Source of the DNA: Leptospira levettii
Lineage (GTDB): Bacteria; Spirochaetota; Leptospiria; Leptospirales; Leptospiraceae
NCBI RefSeq assembly: GCF_002812085.1
Contig: NZ_NPDM01000003.1
Coordinates: 126,501-190,500, forward strand
Direction: 5' to 3'
Length of the DNA stretch: 64,000 bases
Shown here: positions 25,607-33,992 of the stretch, in pieces
Position numbering within the stretch: the stretch's first letter is position 1
How the letters are laid out: every line of letters begins with the position of its first letter
Position numbers and translations under genes: made by a program
Notes under the pieces: generated by a model
Database searches by the model: none
What the model saw: the letters and a program-made list of their open reading frames with translations, nothing else
What the model was told of the DNA's origin: nothing

Positions 25607-27113
25607 TGTTTTATTTGAGAATCGTTTTTACATAGCATTCTATATTTCCGTTGTCTCTCACATAACATTTATTATATATTCCTTTAATCATTCAGACTCC
25701 ATTTACCAAAAAACTCTTTGTGGGCCAGCATGGATTTATGCCACCGAAGATGAGAAAGAACTCTCCTTTGAGATGAGTTTTGGTAAAAATATGGGTGAAT
25801 CAGGAAATTCTGAATCAAATGAAGAGCCTGGTGAGGGTCAAGAGGAAGGTGAGGGAGAAGGCAAAGAAGGTTTTTCTAAAGGGAAATATAAGGGAAGCCA
25901 GTGGGAAGATTTAGTTCAAAATTTAGAAGGAACTTCAAACTTAAGAAAACAATTCCGAAATGATTATGATCAAATTAATGAAAACTTAGGAGTTGCTGAT
26001 TCTTATATCAAAAGACATCGAGATTTTGAAGACATTATTGTTAAAGATGTTCTTCCCACTTTAAAAAATATCAGAGATCCATTTAAAGTGGATATTGATT
26101 CCGCTGAAGACAATTTATACTTACACAAAGAAAGAAACCGTATCATAGAAGAATTCCGAAAAGGTGAGGAATCAACATCACCAATTACAATGAAATTATC
26201 AAAAGAAGGAGAACTTCCACCAAAATCTCCTTTATCGATGCCAAAAGAGGATCGAAACAAATACTTAGATCGGACATTAAAACAAAAAAAAGAAAAACAA
26301 CTGGATGAATTTATTACAAGGTTTATGGGATATGATCCCAATAAAGGAGATTTGAATTTATTTGTAAGAGATTTGTATTACGAAAACTTACAAAGGTTAG
26401 CATACCCTTTTAGTAACGATATGAGTTATTTTGCTATCGATTACTTCCAAGAAAATCTTAATAAAGAAGATTTTTTGAGACAAATGATGGCGGCTTTGTC
26501 AGCTCAATTGGGAACCAATACTGGAACTGAAATTTTATTCACGATTGAAAATATCTATTATATCCAGGGAAAAGCTCTCGAACAATATTTTCGAGTGAAA
26601 GATTATCTAAAAAATTCTTCACCCGAACAAAAACAAACTCTTCGGTATGAAACTCTCCGGCAAGTCGAAGCAAAATACAAAAATCTTTTGAAAGAAAAAA
26701 AGATTCTGAATGTAATGGATGCCGAAGAAGCTTATGTGAAAAAAAGAATCGATATCCTTGATACTCTTCTCACTCACACACCAAAATTTTACAGAACAAA
26801 GGATGGATTGTTTGAGAAGGCAAAAATCCTTTGGGAACATGGGCAATGGAAACAAGATTCCAAACTCCAATCAGATGCTCTGAAACTTTGGTACCAAATC
26901 CCAAAAATTCCAAAAAATGGAGATTTTTTAAATCAGGAAACTTTTGATACCATTCAACTGTTGTTACGTGATGTTGGCGATCCAACTGATGCGAATGGAT
27001 TATCGCAACAATCAAAAAACCAAATCGAATATGCTTTGAGAACAAGACTTGATGATGCGATGTCGAAGAAAAAACTAAGGGAAGATCGACTTCTTTGGCC
27101 TAAAAACAAATAG
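25587..27113 (+). CDS. Hypothetical membrane-anchored protein with acidic linker
   Basis: A 508-residue protein I do not recognise. One N-terminal hydrophobic helix (about residues 14-32) is followed by a Glu/Gly-rich low-complexity stretch (EEPGEGQEEGEGEGKEGF) and about 400 residues of charged, mostly helical sequence rich in Lys, Glu, Asp and Tyr. It begins within the 3' end of lnt, with no clear ribosome site at 25587, so it may be translated by coupling. A TTG at 25572 is an alternative. Envelope-associated by context. Confidence 0.7.
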   Translation: MLKGIRNVLFENRFYIAFYISVVSHITFIIYSFNHSDSIYQKTLCGPAWIYATEDEKELSFEMSFGKNMGESGNSESNEEPGEGQEEGEGEGKEGFSKGKYKGSQWEDLVQNLEGTSNLRKQFRNDYDQINENLGVADSYIKRHRDFEDIIVKDVLPTLKNIRDPFKVDIDSAEDNLYLHKERNRIIEEFRKGEESTSPITMKLSKEGELPPKSPLSMPKEDRNKYLDRTLKQKKEKQLDEFITRFMGYDPNKGDLNLFVRDLYYENLQRLAYPFSNDMSYFAIDYFQENLNKEDFLRQMMAALSAQLGTNTGTEILFTIENIYYIQGKALEQYFRVKDYLKNSSPEQKQTLRYETLRQVEAKYKNLLKEKKILNVMDAEEAYVKKRIDILDTLLTHTPKFYRTKDGLFEKAKILWEHGQWKQDSKLQSDALKLWYQIPKIPKNGDFLNQETFDTIQLLLRDVGDPTDANGLSQQSKNQIEYALRTRLDDAMSKKKLREDRLLWPKNK

Positions 27114-27136
27114 TTTGTTTGGAGTGTTTGGTTTTT

Positions 27137-27592
27137 TTAAGTTTTAATATTTTCTAATCCATTTTCATGGAATTCAGTTGCCCATTTGTCATGAAAAGGA
27201 GTTTCTTTTTCGATTCGTTCTTCAATGGCCATTTGGGAAATGGCAGTTTCGCCGTAATGGCGGAGGAAATCACGGTGTGCCAAACGTTCTATGAGAGCTT
27301 GCCAAAATACTTCGTCTTCATAGTCTTCCAAAATATCAACAAGACCACTTTCTTCCTCAAATTCACGAGTAAGGTATGGTTCTCCATTGTTTTGGTCGAT
27401 TTGGACAATATTACCTAAACCTGCATGTTCTGCCTGTGAGAAAACATGGCGCACAACGTCTGCAAATCGAGAGTCAGAATCGGGTTCATCATCCGATCTG
27501 TCTTTGGCTTGTAATGTGGAAATGACCCAATCTCCCATATATACTAATTTTAGCAGGGTTTCGTATTGTTCTAAGGAGAGTTCCATTTCCAT
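27137..27592 (-). CDS. Conserved hypothetical acidic protein
   Basis: A 151-residue soluble protein, strongly acidic, with no signal peptide. The sequence MEMELSLEQYETLLKLVYMG opens it; FVFW-like aromatic patches and many Glu/Asp follow. No motif I know, though it has the look of a widely conserved small cytosolic protein. It is convergent with the upstream gene, 24 bases apart. Confidence 0.7.
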   Translation of the reverse strand: MEMELSLEQYETLLKLVYMGDWVISTLQAKDRSDDEPDSDSRFADVVRHVFSQAEHAGLGNIVQIDQNNGEPYLTREFEEESGLVDILEDYEDEVFWQALIERLAHRDFLRHYGETAISQMAIEERIEKETPFHDKWATEFHENGLENIKT

Positions 27593-27680
27593 TTAGGATC
27601 AGGATTGGTTACTAGGTTGGGAAGAAAAGAGTTTTTTTCAGAGACTTCCGAGGAGAAATCCTGGAAAAAACCATAAAAAC

Positions 27681-28322
27681 TCAATCCTCTAACAAGATTT
27701 CTTTGTTTCGGAGAGGTCTATACTTATCTCGCACAATGGCAGTTATATCATCTATCGCGATGAGTACTTCCTGATTAGGATCGTTGTTTTCATACGGTAA
27801 ATAAAAGAATCCTAAAATACGAATGGAACTTTTTTGTAAAAAAACTCGATCGTTTTGGTCAAAATTTTTTGAAATGGAAACCGTGATGGTTTTCCAACCA
27901 CGATAGTTGAGAGAAGTTAAGTTTAATTGTCTCACTTCTGCATCTTGAGTTTCTATGATCAATGTTAGGTTCCCGCTGGATAAAGAAGAGTATATGGGAA
28001 TGGATATTTCTTTAATGAAGGCATTTACCTCAATGGGTTTCGGAAAGTACAATGAAAACGGTAAATTGGCATCTTTTGGAATCCGAAGCACTAGAGCTTG
28101 TTTGGAACCTGGGATGGGTGCTGTAAAATTGTTTGATAAGGAGATTTCGGGGAGTTTCGTACCTTTTTCTAATTTTGTGCGCAGGTGACTCGCATTGAAA
28201 TTCGAGAGTTCAAAATTTTCGAGAAGGATTTCCCTCCAAATGCCACTCTCTCCGTAGATTTCGGAATGGAATGGAGAAGTGAGAAAAAGTGTTAGGATTA
28301 TGGTGTTTCTTAAAGCAATCAT
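27681..28322 (-). CDS. FlaA-like flagellar filament sheath protein
   Basis: A 213-residue secreted protein. A signal peptide (about 24 residues) is followed by a FlaA-type fold: ENFELSNF, then IKEISIPIYSSLSSGNLTLI, LNYRGWKTITVSI and the final IDDITAIVRD. These match spirochaete FlaA, the filament outer-layer protein of periplasmic flagella, but the protein is shorter than typical FlaA (240-350). It is not near other flagellar genes here and diverges from an OmpL47-like gene. I regard it as a FlaA paralogue rather than the main sheath protein. Confidence 0.7.
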   Translation of the reverse strand: MIALRNTIILTLFLTSPFHSEIYGESGIWREILLENFELSNFNASHLRTKLEKGTKLPEISLSNNFTAPIPGSKQALVLRIPKDANLPFSLYFPKPIEVNAFIKEISIPIYSSLSSGNLTLIIETQDAEVRQLNLTSLNYRGWKTITVSISKNFDQNDRVFLQKSSIRILGFFYLPYENNDPNQEVLIAIDDITAIVRDKYRPLRNKEILLED

Positions 28323-28323
28323 G

Positions 28324-28353
28324 TTGACAATATTTCCTTACAAAGAGGATATA
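28324..28353 (+). promoter_or_regulatory. Possible promoter of the OmpL47-like gene
   Basis: TTGACA (28324-28329) precedes GATATA (28348-28353) by 18 bases; TATATA at 28350 is an overlapping alternative. It lies 33 bases before the ATG and starts two bases after the divergent gene. Confidence 0.5.
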
Positions 28354-28386
28354 TATGTTTTATCTGTAAAAAGGAGACATATACTA

Positions 28387-29469
28387 ATGCAGGCGCACAA
28401 ATACCTTTTGGCCGTTTTGACAATTTTTTTCGCAGGCCAAATCTCAGCACAGGTTGCTGACCCAAAAGCCACTACTTCCACCAAAGACAAGGCAATTCAA
28501 AAAACTGAATCCACGTCTACACAAGCCAAAGATGGTGTGAACAAAGTTGAGACAACTGTAAAAGACATTTTGGGAGACAAAAAAGAAGCTGGAGCTTCTA
28601 CAAGTGATGCACCCGCTCTTTTTATCACTAGCAAAACTTCTTTCTCCTTAGACGCAAAAGATGATTCTTCTATGATCGATTTCATCGAATGGAAACCAAA
28701 AAATGGTGAGTATCGAAGATTCACTCAACCAATTCGTATTTCGGAAGAAGGACTAACTGAAATTTATTACCGTTCTGTTGATAAAGTTGGAAACACAGAA
28801 ACTCCAAAAATCCTTGTTGTCAATGTAGACAATACTGCTCCACGTGTGAGCCTTGTTCCACAAGAACAATTGTTTGTTTTAGACGGAGTTCCTTTTGCTT
28901 CTAAAAACAATACATACACAATTGTTGCGGAAGATCGCCAAACAGGTGTAGAAAAAGTTCAATTTAGCATCAACCAAGAAGCTTCTAAAGTTTATGCTGA
29001 TCCAATCAAATTAGAAGTTGGTGGCGCAAATACAATTAAGTATTCTGCAACTGATAAATCTGGAAACTCTTCTCCAGAGTCTTCTATGATCATCACTGTT
29101 GACGATGTAAAACCTACAATTGAAATTGTTCCTTCTTTTCCTTTAGTGGACATCAATGGAAAAAATTTCCAAAGAAAAGGAAACGTATTCTATGTGAATG
29201 CAACTGATAAAGAATCTGGTGTGAAAAAAATCTTAGTTAAAGTTGACGAAGAAGAATTCAAACCATATGTAGAAGCAATTGCAATTGAAACTCAAGGGGA
29301 TCATGTGATCAAAGCTATGGCTGTTGATAACGTTGGAAACCAATCGGATGTAGTCGAAGTGAAACTTACTGTTGACCTAACTCCTCCAACTTCAACAATC
29401 CAAAAAGCAAGTGATGAGCCAAAAGTAGAAGCGGCACCTGCTCCGCAAGCGACAACTCCTGCTAAGTAA
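28387..29469 (+). CDS. OmpL47-type surface protein
   Basis: A 360-residue exported protein. A signal peptide ends at about residue 22 (QISAQ). Three repeats of about 90 residues follow, each ending in a phrase such as YRSVDKVGNTETPK, YSATDKSGNSS or AMAVDNVGNQSD. Between repeats there are the linkers VDNTAPRVSL, VDDVKPTIEI and VDLTPPTS. This repeat type is that of Leptospira OmpL47. Start at 28387 with AAGGAG before it; an upstream in-frame start would overlap the divergent gene. A perfect terminator follows. In pathogens OmpL47 binds host matrix; here that role is not implied. Confidence 0.75.
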   Translation: MQAHKYLLAVLTIFFAGQISAQVADPKATTSTKDKAIQKTESTSTQAKDGVNKVETTVKDILGDKKEAGASTSDAPALFITSKTSFSLDAKDDSSMIDFIEWKPKNGEYRRFTQPIRISEEGLTEIYYRSVDKVGNTETPKILVVNVDNTAPRVSLVPQEQLFVLDGVPFASKNNTYTIVAEDRQTGVEKVQFSINQEASKVYADPIKLEVGGANTIKYSATDKSGNSSPESSMIITVDDVKPTIEIVPSFPLVDINGKNFQRKGNVFYVNATDKESGVKKILVKVDEEEFKPYVEAIAIETQGDHVIKAMAVDNVGNQSDVVEVKLTVDLTPPTSTIQKASDEPKVEAAPAPQATTPAK

Positions 29470-29500
29470 TTTCTAAAAAAGTAAGACCAAACTCTTACCA

Positions 29501-29533
29501 AAAAAACCCCTTTCCATATGAGAGGGGTTTTTT
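29501..29533. terminator. Bidirectional rho-independent terminator
   Basis: AAAAAACCCCT (29501-29511) pairs with AGGGGTTTTTT (29523-29533), with a T-run continuing. It closes the OmpL47-like gene. The ATG of the next gene (29518) lies in its loop. Confidence 0.88.
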
Positions 29534-30228
29534 TTTCACTACTGTCATTTTTATTTCCAAAGTATTGTATCCGCTGTGGACATCACGATTCATTCGCAGA
29601 CATTTTGGGTTTGTGCAAAGTTTGCACAAAATTTTGTCTCCGCTCGCAACGTGTTTGGAATGCACCTTTCCCCATTCCGAATCCAGTGGATCGTTTCGTA
29701 TTTTATGAGGAAGCTTACTCTTTGCAAAAGAGAGACCTCATCGCCAAAGATCTTTTCCTTTCTTTAAAATTCCAAAATGAAAAACAAATCTCCAACTACT
29801 TCTGTTTAGGATGGAGAGAGTTGGCAAAACTTTGGAAACTTGACCCACCCGATTGTTTTGTGATGGTTCCTTCCAAACCCAAACCAGGGCCAAAACCGTA
29901 CCATGTGGCTTGGTCCTTACGAAATCGGCTTTTACGATGTCTGAATATACGGGAAGATACGAGTCTTCGTAAGGTTTCAAAGGACAAACAGTCAGAGAAA
30001 CGGTTTGAAGACCGATTTTTTCATGCAAAAAAGGCATTTGCATTCACAAAAAGTGATAGAATCATAGAAGGACTTCATGTTCTACTCGTAGATGATATAT
30101 TTACGACAGGTGCCTCACTGAATGAAATCGCTCGGTTGTACAAACTGAGAGGAGTAAGGAAGGTAACTTGCGTAGTTTTCTTGTTAAGTGGGGTGATTGA
30201 ATCGAATGGATGTTCAAGTCAAGGATGA
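29518..30228 (+). CDS. comF: ComF-family phosphoribosyltransferase
   Basis: A 236-residue protein: an N-terminal Cys pair region CIRCGH and CKVC (zinc ribbon), then a phosphoribosyltransferase-like domain with the PRPP-binding loop VLLVDDIFTTGAS at about residues 192-204. ComF proteins are linked to DNA uptake in competent bacteria. The ATG has no Shine-Dalgarno sequence and sits in the loop of the preceding terminator; no other in-frame ATG, GTG or TTG lies before the Cys motif. Its end overlaps the next gene by 23 bases. Confidence 0.82.
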   Translation: MRGVFFSLLSFLFPKYCIRCGHHDSFADILGLCKVCTKFCLRSQRVWNAPFPIPNPVDRFVFYEEAYSLQKRDLIAKDLFLSLKFQNEKQISNYFCLGWRELAKLWKLDPPDCFVMVPSKPKPGPKPYHVAWSLRNRLLRCLNIREDTSLRKVSKDKQSEKRFEDRFFHAKKAFAFTKSDRIIEGLHVLLVDDIFTTGASLNEIARLYKLRGVRKVTCVVFLLSGVIESNGCSSQG

Positions 30229-30556
30229 CATAAGGATTATCAAATTTTCTGGAGCCATTTTGAAAGTGGATTCCGACGAAATTGAAAAAGAATTGTCAAA
30301 ACTCACTCAAGGTTCTGTTAAAAAAATCATTCTAGATTTAACGAAAGTTCATCATATTTGTTCAACTGCTTTAGGGATTTTTGTCGCCACAAAACGCAAG
30401 TTAAAGCCTTTGAATGGGGATATCAAGGTGATTGTGGTTGATGAAGATTTAATCCAATTATTTGAAATTACAATGTTAGATAAAGTTTTTGAAATTTTTC
30501 CTGACTTGGCTTCTGCGATGGAAGGTTTCCAGTTAGACGAGGAAGATTCACACTGA
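30206..30556 (+). CDS. STAS-domain anti-sigma factor antagonist
   Basis: A 116-residue STAS domain. The loop is HICSTALGIFVA; the conserved Ser is kept, though the usual Gly after it is Ala. The C-terminus ends in an acidic stretch (DEEDS). It should be phosphorylated by a partner kinase and reset by SpoIIE-type phosphatases. I start at ATG 30206; a TTG at 30197 adds three residues. It overlaps both comF and rdgB. Confidence 0.82.
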   Translation: MDVQVKDDIRIIKFSGAILKVDSDEIEKELSKLTQGSVKKIILDLTKVHHICSTALGIFVATKRKLKPLNGDIKVIVVDEDLIQLFEITMLDKVFEIFPDLASAMEGFQLDEEDSH

Positions 30557-31149
30557 CAAAAAAGACATTAGCATTTGCATCTGGAAGTGATCACAAACGT
30601 AAAGAAATGCAAATGTTACTCTCTCCTTTGGGTTATGAGGTGGTCACACCAAAAACTTTAGGGATTAGTTTCAATCCAGAAGAATCGGAATCCACGTTTG
30701 TGGGAAATTCATTTATCAAATCAAAAGAACTCTTTCGCCTAACAGGTCTTCCTTCATTTGCTGATGATTCTGGGATCTGTGTGGATGCTCTAGGTGGAGA
30801 ACCAGGAGTGTATTCCGCTCGATTTGGTGGACCAGGTCTTTCCGATAAAGAACGTGCTCTTTATTTACTCAAAAAATTAGGAGAGAATCCGAATCGAAAA
30901 GCACATTACAGCTGTGTTGTGAGTTATGTAGATGCGATTCACCAAATTTCCTTTGAAGGAAAGGTAGAAGGGGTCATCACCTCTGATTATGATGAAATTG
31001 GACCGTATGGATTTGGTTATGATCCCATTTTTTATTATCCGAATTTCGGAAAACGGTTTTCAGAAGTCCCAGAAGAAGAAAAAAACAAAGTATCACACCG
31101 AAAAATAGCGATGGAACTATTTTTGGAATGGTTTCAAAATATCCAGTAA
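30553..31149 (+). CDS. rdgB: XTP/dITP pyrophosphatase (RdgB/HAM1), CTG start
   Basis: A 198-residue nucleotide sanitising enzyme that hydrolyses ITP and XTP. Family motifs are AFASGSDHKRKEM at the N-terminus, FADDSGICVDALGGEPGVYSARFGG and GFGYDPIF. The N-terminal substrate motif begins before the first ATG (30607), so translation must begin earlier. The only usable start is a CTG at 30553, overlapping the preceding TGA as CTGA, with AGGAAG seven bases before it. No ATG, GTG or TTG lies in frame there. Confidence 0.88.
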   Translation: MTKKTLAFASGSDHKRKEMQMLLSPLGYEVVTPKTLGISFNPEESESTFVGNSFIKSKELFRLTGLPSFADDSGICVDALGGEPGVYSARFGGPGLSDKERALYLLKKLGENPNRKAHYSCVVSYVDAIHQISFEGKVEGVITSDYDEIGPYGFGYDPIFYYPNFGKRFSEVPEEEKNKVSHRKIAMELFLEWFQNIQ

Positions 31150-31255
31150 CGGAAGTTATGTTAAGTTAGGTCAAATTTACTTAACTTTTGATTCCGAATG
31201 GATTCCGTAGTATCTTCATGAAACCAATTTCCCTTTTGATTCAAAATGTTGAAGT

Positions 31256-32305
31256 ATGAAACTCTCGATGATTCGCACCACCTTTCAATATTTCACTGTA
31301 TTTTTCTTCGTTCCAACATTTTTGGGATTAGGTTTTCCATTAGAAGCACAAGTCATTTGCGGAGGAGTTGAATGTTCGAACATTCCTTCTGAATACCAAC
31401 TGCTCGGGAATTTTGCAGGACCTGTTTTGGATCGCATTTATACGAATGGTTTTCTTCGGTCCATGGGAGAAAATGCAGTACTACAAAATCTGAATGCAAA
31501 CCAATCAGGTGGCCAAAATGTTCCTTCCTATCGATTGGGTTTGGGGTATACGATCGCAAGGGGACAGGCAAAGGCACGAGATTTTTATTATGAAAATTCT
31601 GAACTTAGAAATTTGCCAAAAGAAGGTGTCGCTGCGTCTCCTTCTATCAATTTTACTGCCAACCTTAGCCAAATCTTCCAAACTCCTTATGCCAGTCGTT
31701 GGAATGTCACTACCCATTTTTTTCCTTATGAATTTACAGAGGCAAATATTCCATTTGTAAAAATTCGTAATACGGACGTTAGGGGCAAGATACAAAATTA
31801 TGGGATTTTGTTCCGCTATTTCCCAGAATCTTCTGGTTTTTCTTTTGGATTTGGTTTTTTTCAAACGAACCAAGACCTATACTTAAGTTCATACGATCGT
31901 AGGACCACGCAGTTTCGAATCGACGGAGAAAAACGAAGGTGGTTGGGAATCAATGATTTGTATTACCAATCAAGGATCTCTTCCTTTTCTTTTGATGTGA
32001 AATACAATTGGACCATTGGAATTTTATCAATCACACCTGGTATTGGATGCGTATACAATGAAGGTTATACTTCGATTCAAGTGAGTCGGTATGCACTGAT
32101 TTCAACTCGAGCAAATCCCGATGATTTTTCGACTTATCCAAGCGCTATCGGGATTCGACTTGCAACTCGTTATGATCATGTTTCCAGTTTTGGATATGGA
32201 AGTTTGGGCTTACGTTTCGGACAGGGAAGTTTTAGTGTGACAACTGAACTCATGGCAGGGAGAGAGATGCAATCTGCAAATCTCTCCTTAAATTACCAAT
32301 TTTAA
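31256..32305 (+). CDS. Probable outer-membrane beta-barrel protein
   Basis: A 349-residue protein with a signal peptide (to about residue 31, LEAQ) and alternating hydrophobic/polar sequence. The final residues LSLNYQF end in Phe, the usual outer-membrane targeting signature. No family recognised. It converges with ybiT; the two stop codons overlap by one to four bases. Confidence 0.75.
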   Translation: MKLSMIRTTFQYFTVFFFVPTFLGLGFPLEAQVICGGVECSNIPSEYQLLGNFAGPVLDRIYTNGFLRSMGENAVLQNLNANQSGGQNVPSYRLGLGYTIARGQAKARDFYYENSELRNLPKEGVAASPSINFTANLSQIFQTPYASRWNVTTHFFPYEFTEANIPFVKIRNTDVRGKIQNYGILFRYFPESSGFSFGFGFFQTNQDLYLSSYDRRTTQFRIDGEKRRWLGINDLYYQSRISSFSFDVKYNWTIGILSITPGIGCVYNEGYTSIQVSRYALISTRANPDDFSTYPSAIGIRLATRYDHVSSFGYGSLGLRFGQGSFSVTTELMAGREMQSANLSLNYQF

Positions 32306-33942
32306 GTGGTAAGGATTGCTCCACCAGTAAGTCGTTTGTAAAAATCGTTTCCTTCTCGTTCCAAAAATTCTTCGTAATTTCCTTTGAAATCATTGATTCC
32401 TTCTGGAGTTACTTCAATAATTCTAGTACAAAGTGAGGAAATAAACTCCCTATCATGTGAAACTAATATCACTGTTCCATCAAACAATGACAAGGCGTAG
32501 TTCAATGCTTCGATCGTTTCTAAGTCCAAGTGGTTTGTTGGTTCGTCAAGTGCAATGACGTTGTCACAAGCTAAGATCATTTTTCCAATGATCATTCGAG
32601 ATTTTTCACCACCCGATAACACAGTAGTGGATTTGTTTGCCATATCACCTGAAAAAAGCATCCTACCCAAAATCGCACGTATCTCTTGCACTTCTGTGCC
32701 TTGAGGAGAGTTACGAAGTAACCATTCGACGAGAGTATCTGCATCTGGTTCCATTGCTTCTCTATGGTCTTGTGGGAAAAATGATGTTTCGACAGAGTCA
32801 CCCCATTTCACTTGACCAGAATCTGGTTCCAACTTTTTTAATAACATTTTAAGGAGAGTCGTTTTACCAACACCGTTTGTTCCAACAATTCCTACCTTCT
32901 CACCTTTCGTAATGGAAATACTAAAGTCCTTGATCACAGGTTTTCCATCGTATGATTTAGAGATATTGATTGCTTCAAATACATCTTTTCCTAACACACG
33001 TTTTGCTTTGAAACGGATGTAAGGTGCAACTCTTGAAGAAGGTTTTACTTCTACCATATCTGCTTTGATTTTTTCGATCATCTTTTGGCGAGAGGTAGCT
33101 TGTTTTGATTTACTAGCGTTTGCGGAGAATCTAGAAACAAACTCCTGTAAATCGGCAATTTTTTCTTTTGCTCGTTTGCTATCACTTACAAGTTGTTCGC
33201 GGGTTTGTTCAGCAGCGATCATAAAGTCATCGTAGTTTCCTGGGAAAACTCGAATGGTATTATAGTCAAGGTCAGCGATATGCGTGGCAACGGAGTTGAT
33301 AAAGTGACGGTCGTGGGAAATCACAATGACCACACCTTCATAATTGATGAGAAGTTCTTCTAACCAATGGATGGTTTTGATATCTAAGTGGTTTGTTGGT
33401 TCGTCTAGGAGAAGGACATCTGGTTTTAAAAATAATACTTGGGCAAGGAGAACTCGTAATTTGAATCCACCTGTTAAAAAGTTAAGTGGACGGTTGTGAG
33501 CGGTGGTAGGGATTCCAAGACCTTCCAAAAGTTCCCCAGCAACCGATTCGGCTTCGTACCCACCCATATCAGCAAATAATTCTTCAATTTCGGAGATCCG
33601 GATCCCTTCTTCGTCTGTCATGTCCTCTTTGGCATAAATGGCGTCTCGTTCTGCCATTAGGTTCCAAAGTTCAGGATTCCCTCGTAAAACAGTGCCAAGT
33701 ACGGTCTCATTTTCGTATTCATAGTGGTCCTGCTTCAAATACCCCACTTTTACGTCCTTGTCGAGGACCACAGTGCCTGCAGAGGGTTGTAGAATGCCCG
33801 CAAGAACCTTCATAAAGGTCGATTTTCCCGAACCATTGGCTCCAATCAGCCCATAACGGCACTCCGGTTTGAATTTAATGGAAACGTTTTCAAAAAGGGG
33901 TTTTTTCCCGAAGGAGACTGTAATGCCGCTAGCTTGGATCAT
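32302..33942 (-). CDS. ybiT: ABC-F family ATPase YbiT
   Basis: A 546-residue cytosolic protein with two ABC domains and no membrane part. Walker A motifs are GANGSGKST and GTNGVGKTT; the second domain has LSGGEKSR, the first LTGGFKLR, an atypical signature also altered in YbiT of E. coli. The linker with FVSRFSANASKSKQATSR is closely like YbiT. ABC-F proteins bind the ribosomal E site and regulate or rescue translation. Start is the ATG at 33942; divergent from the OmpA-like gene. Confidence 0.9.
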   Translation of the reverse strand: MIQASGITVSFGKKPLFENVSIKFKPECRYGLIGANGSGKSTFMKVLAGILQPSAGTVVLDKDVKVGYLKQDHYEYENETVLGTVLRGNPELWNLMAERDAIYAKEDMTDEEGIRISEIEELFADMGGYEAESVAGELLEGLGIPTTAHNRPLNFLTGGFKLRVLLAQVLFLKPDVLLLDEPTNHLDIKTIHWLEELLINYEGVVIVISHDRHFINSVATHIADLDYNTIRVFPGNYDDFMIAAEQTREQLVSDSKRAKEKIADLQEFVSRFSANASKSKQATSRQKMIEKIKADMVEVKPSSRVAPYIRFKAKRVLGKDVFEAINISKSYDGKPVIKDFSISITKGEKVGIVGTNGVGKTTLLKMLLKKLEPDSGQVKWGDSVETSFFPQDHREAMEPDADTLVEWLLRNSPQGTEVQEIRAILGRMLFSGDMANKSTTVLSGGEKSRMIIGKMILACDNVIALDEPTNHLDLETIEALNYALSLFDGTVILVSHDREFISSLCTRIIEVTPEGINDFKGNYEEFLEREGNDFYKRLTGGAILTT

Positions 33943-33992
33943 AGGTCAATTTTCTAAGGGAATCAGAGGTTTCAACCGACATTTCGTATGGT

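Noticed and set aside
29518..29533. Treating comF as starting further downstream
   Set aside because: No in-frame ATG, GTG or TTG precedes the conserved Cys motif after 29518.
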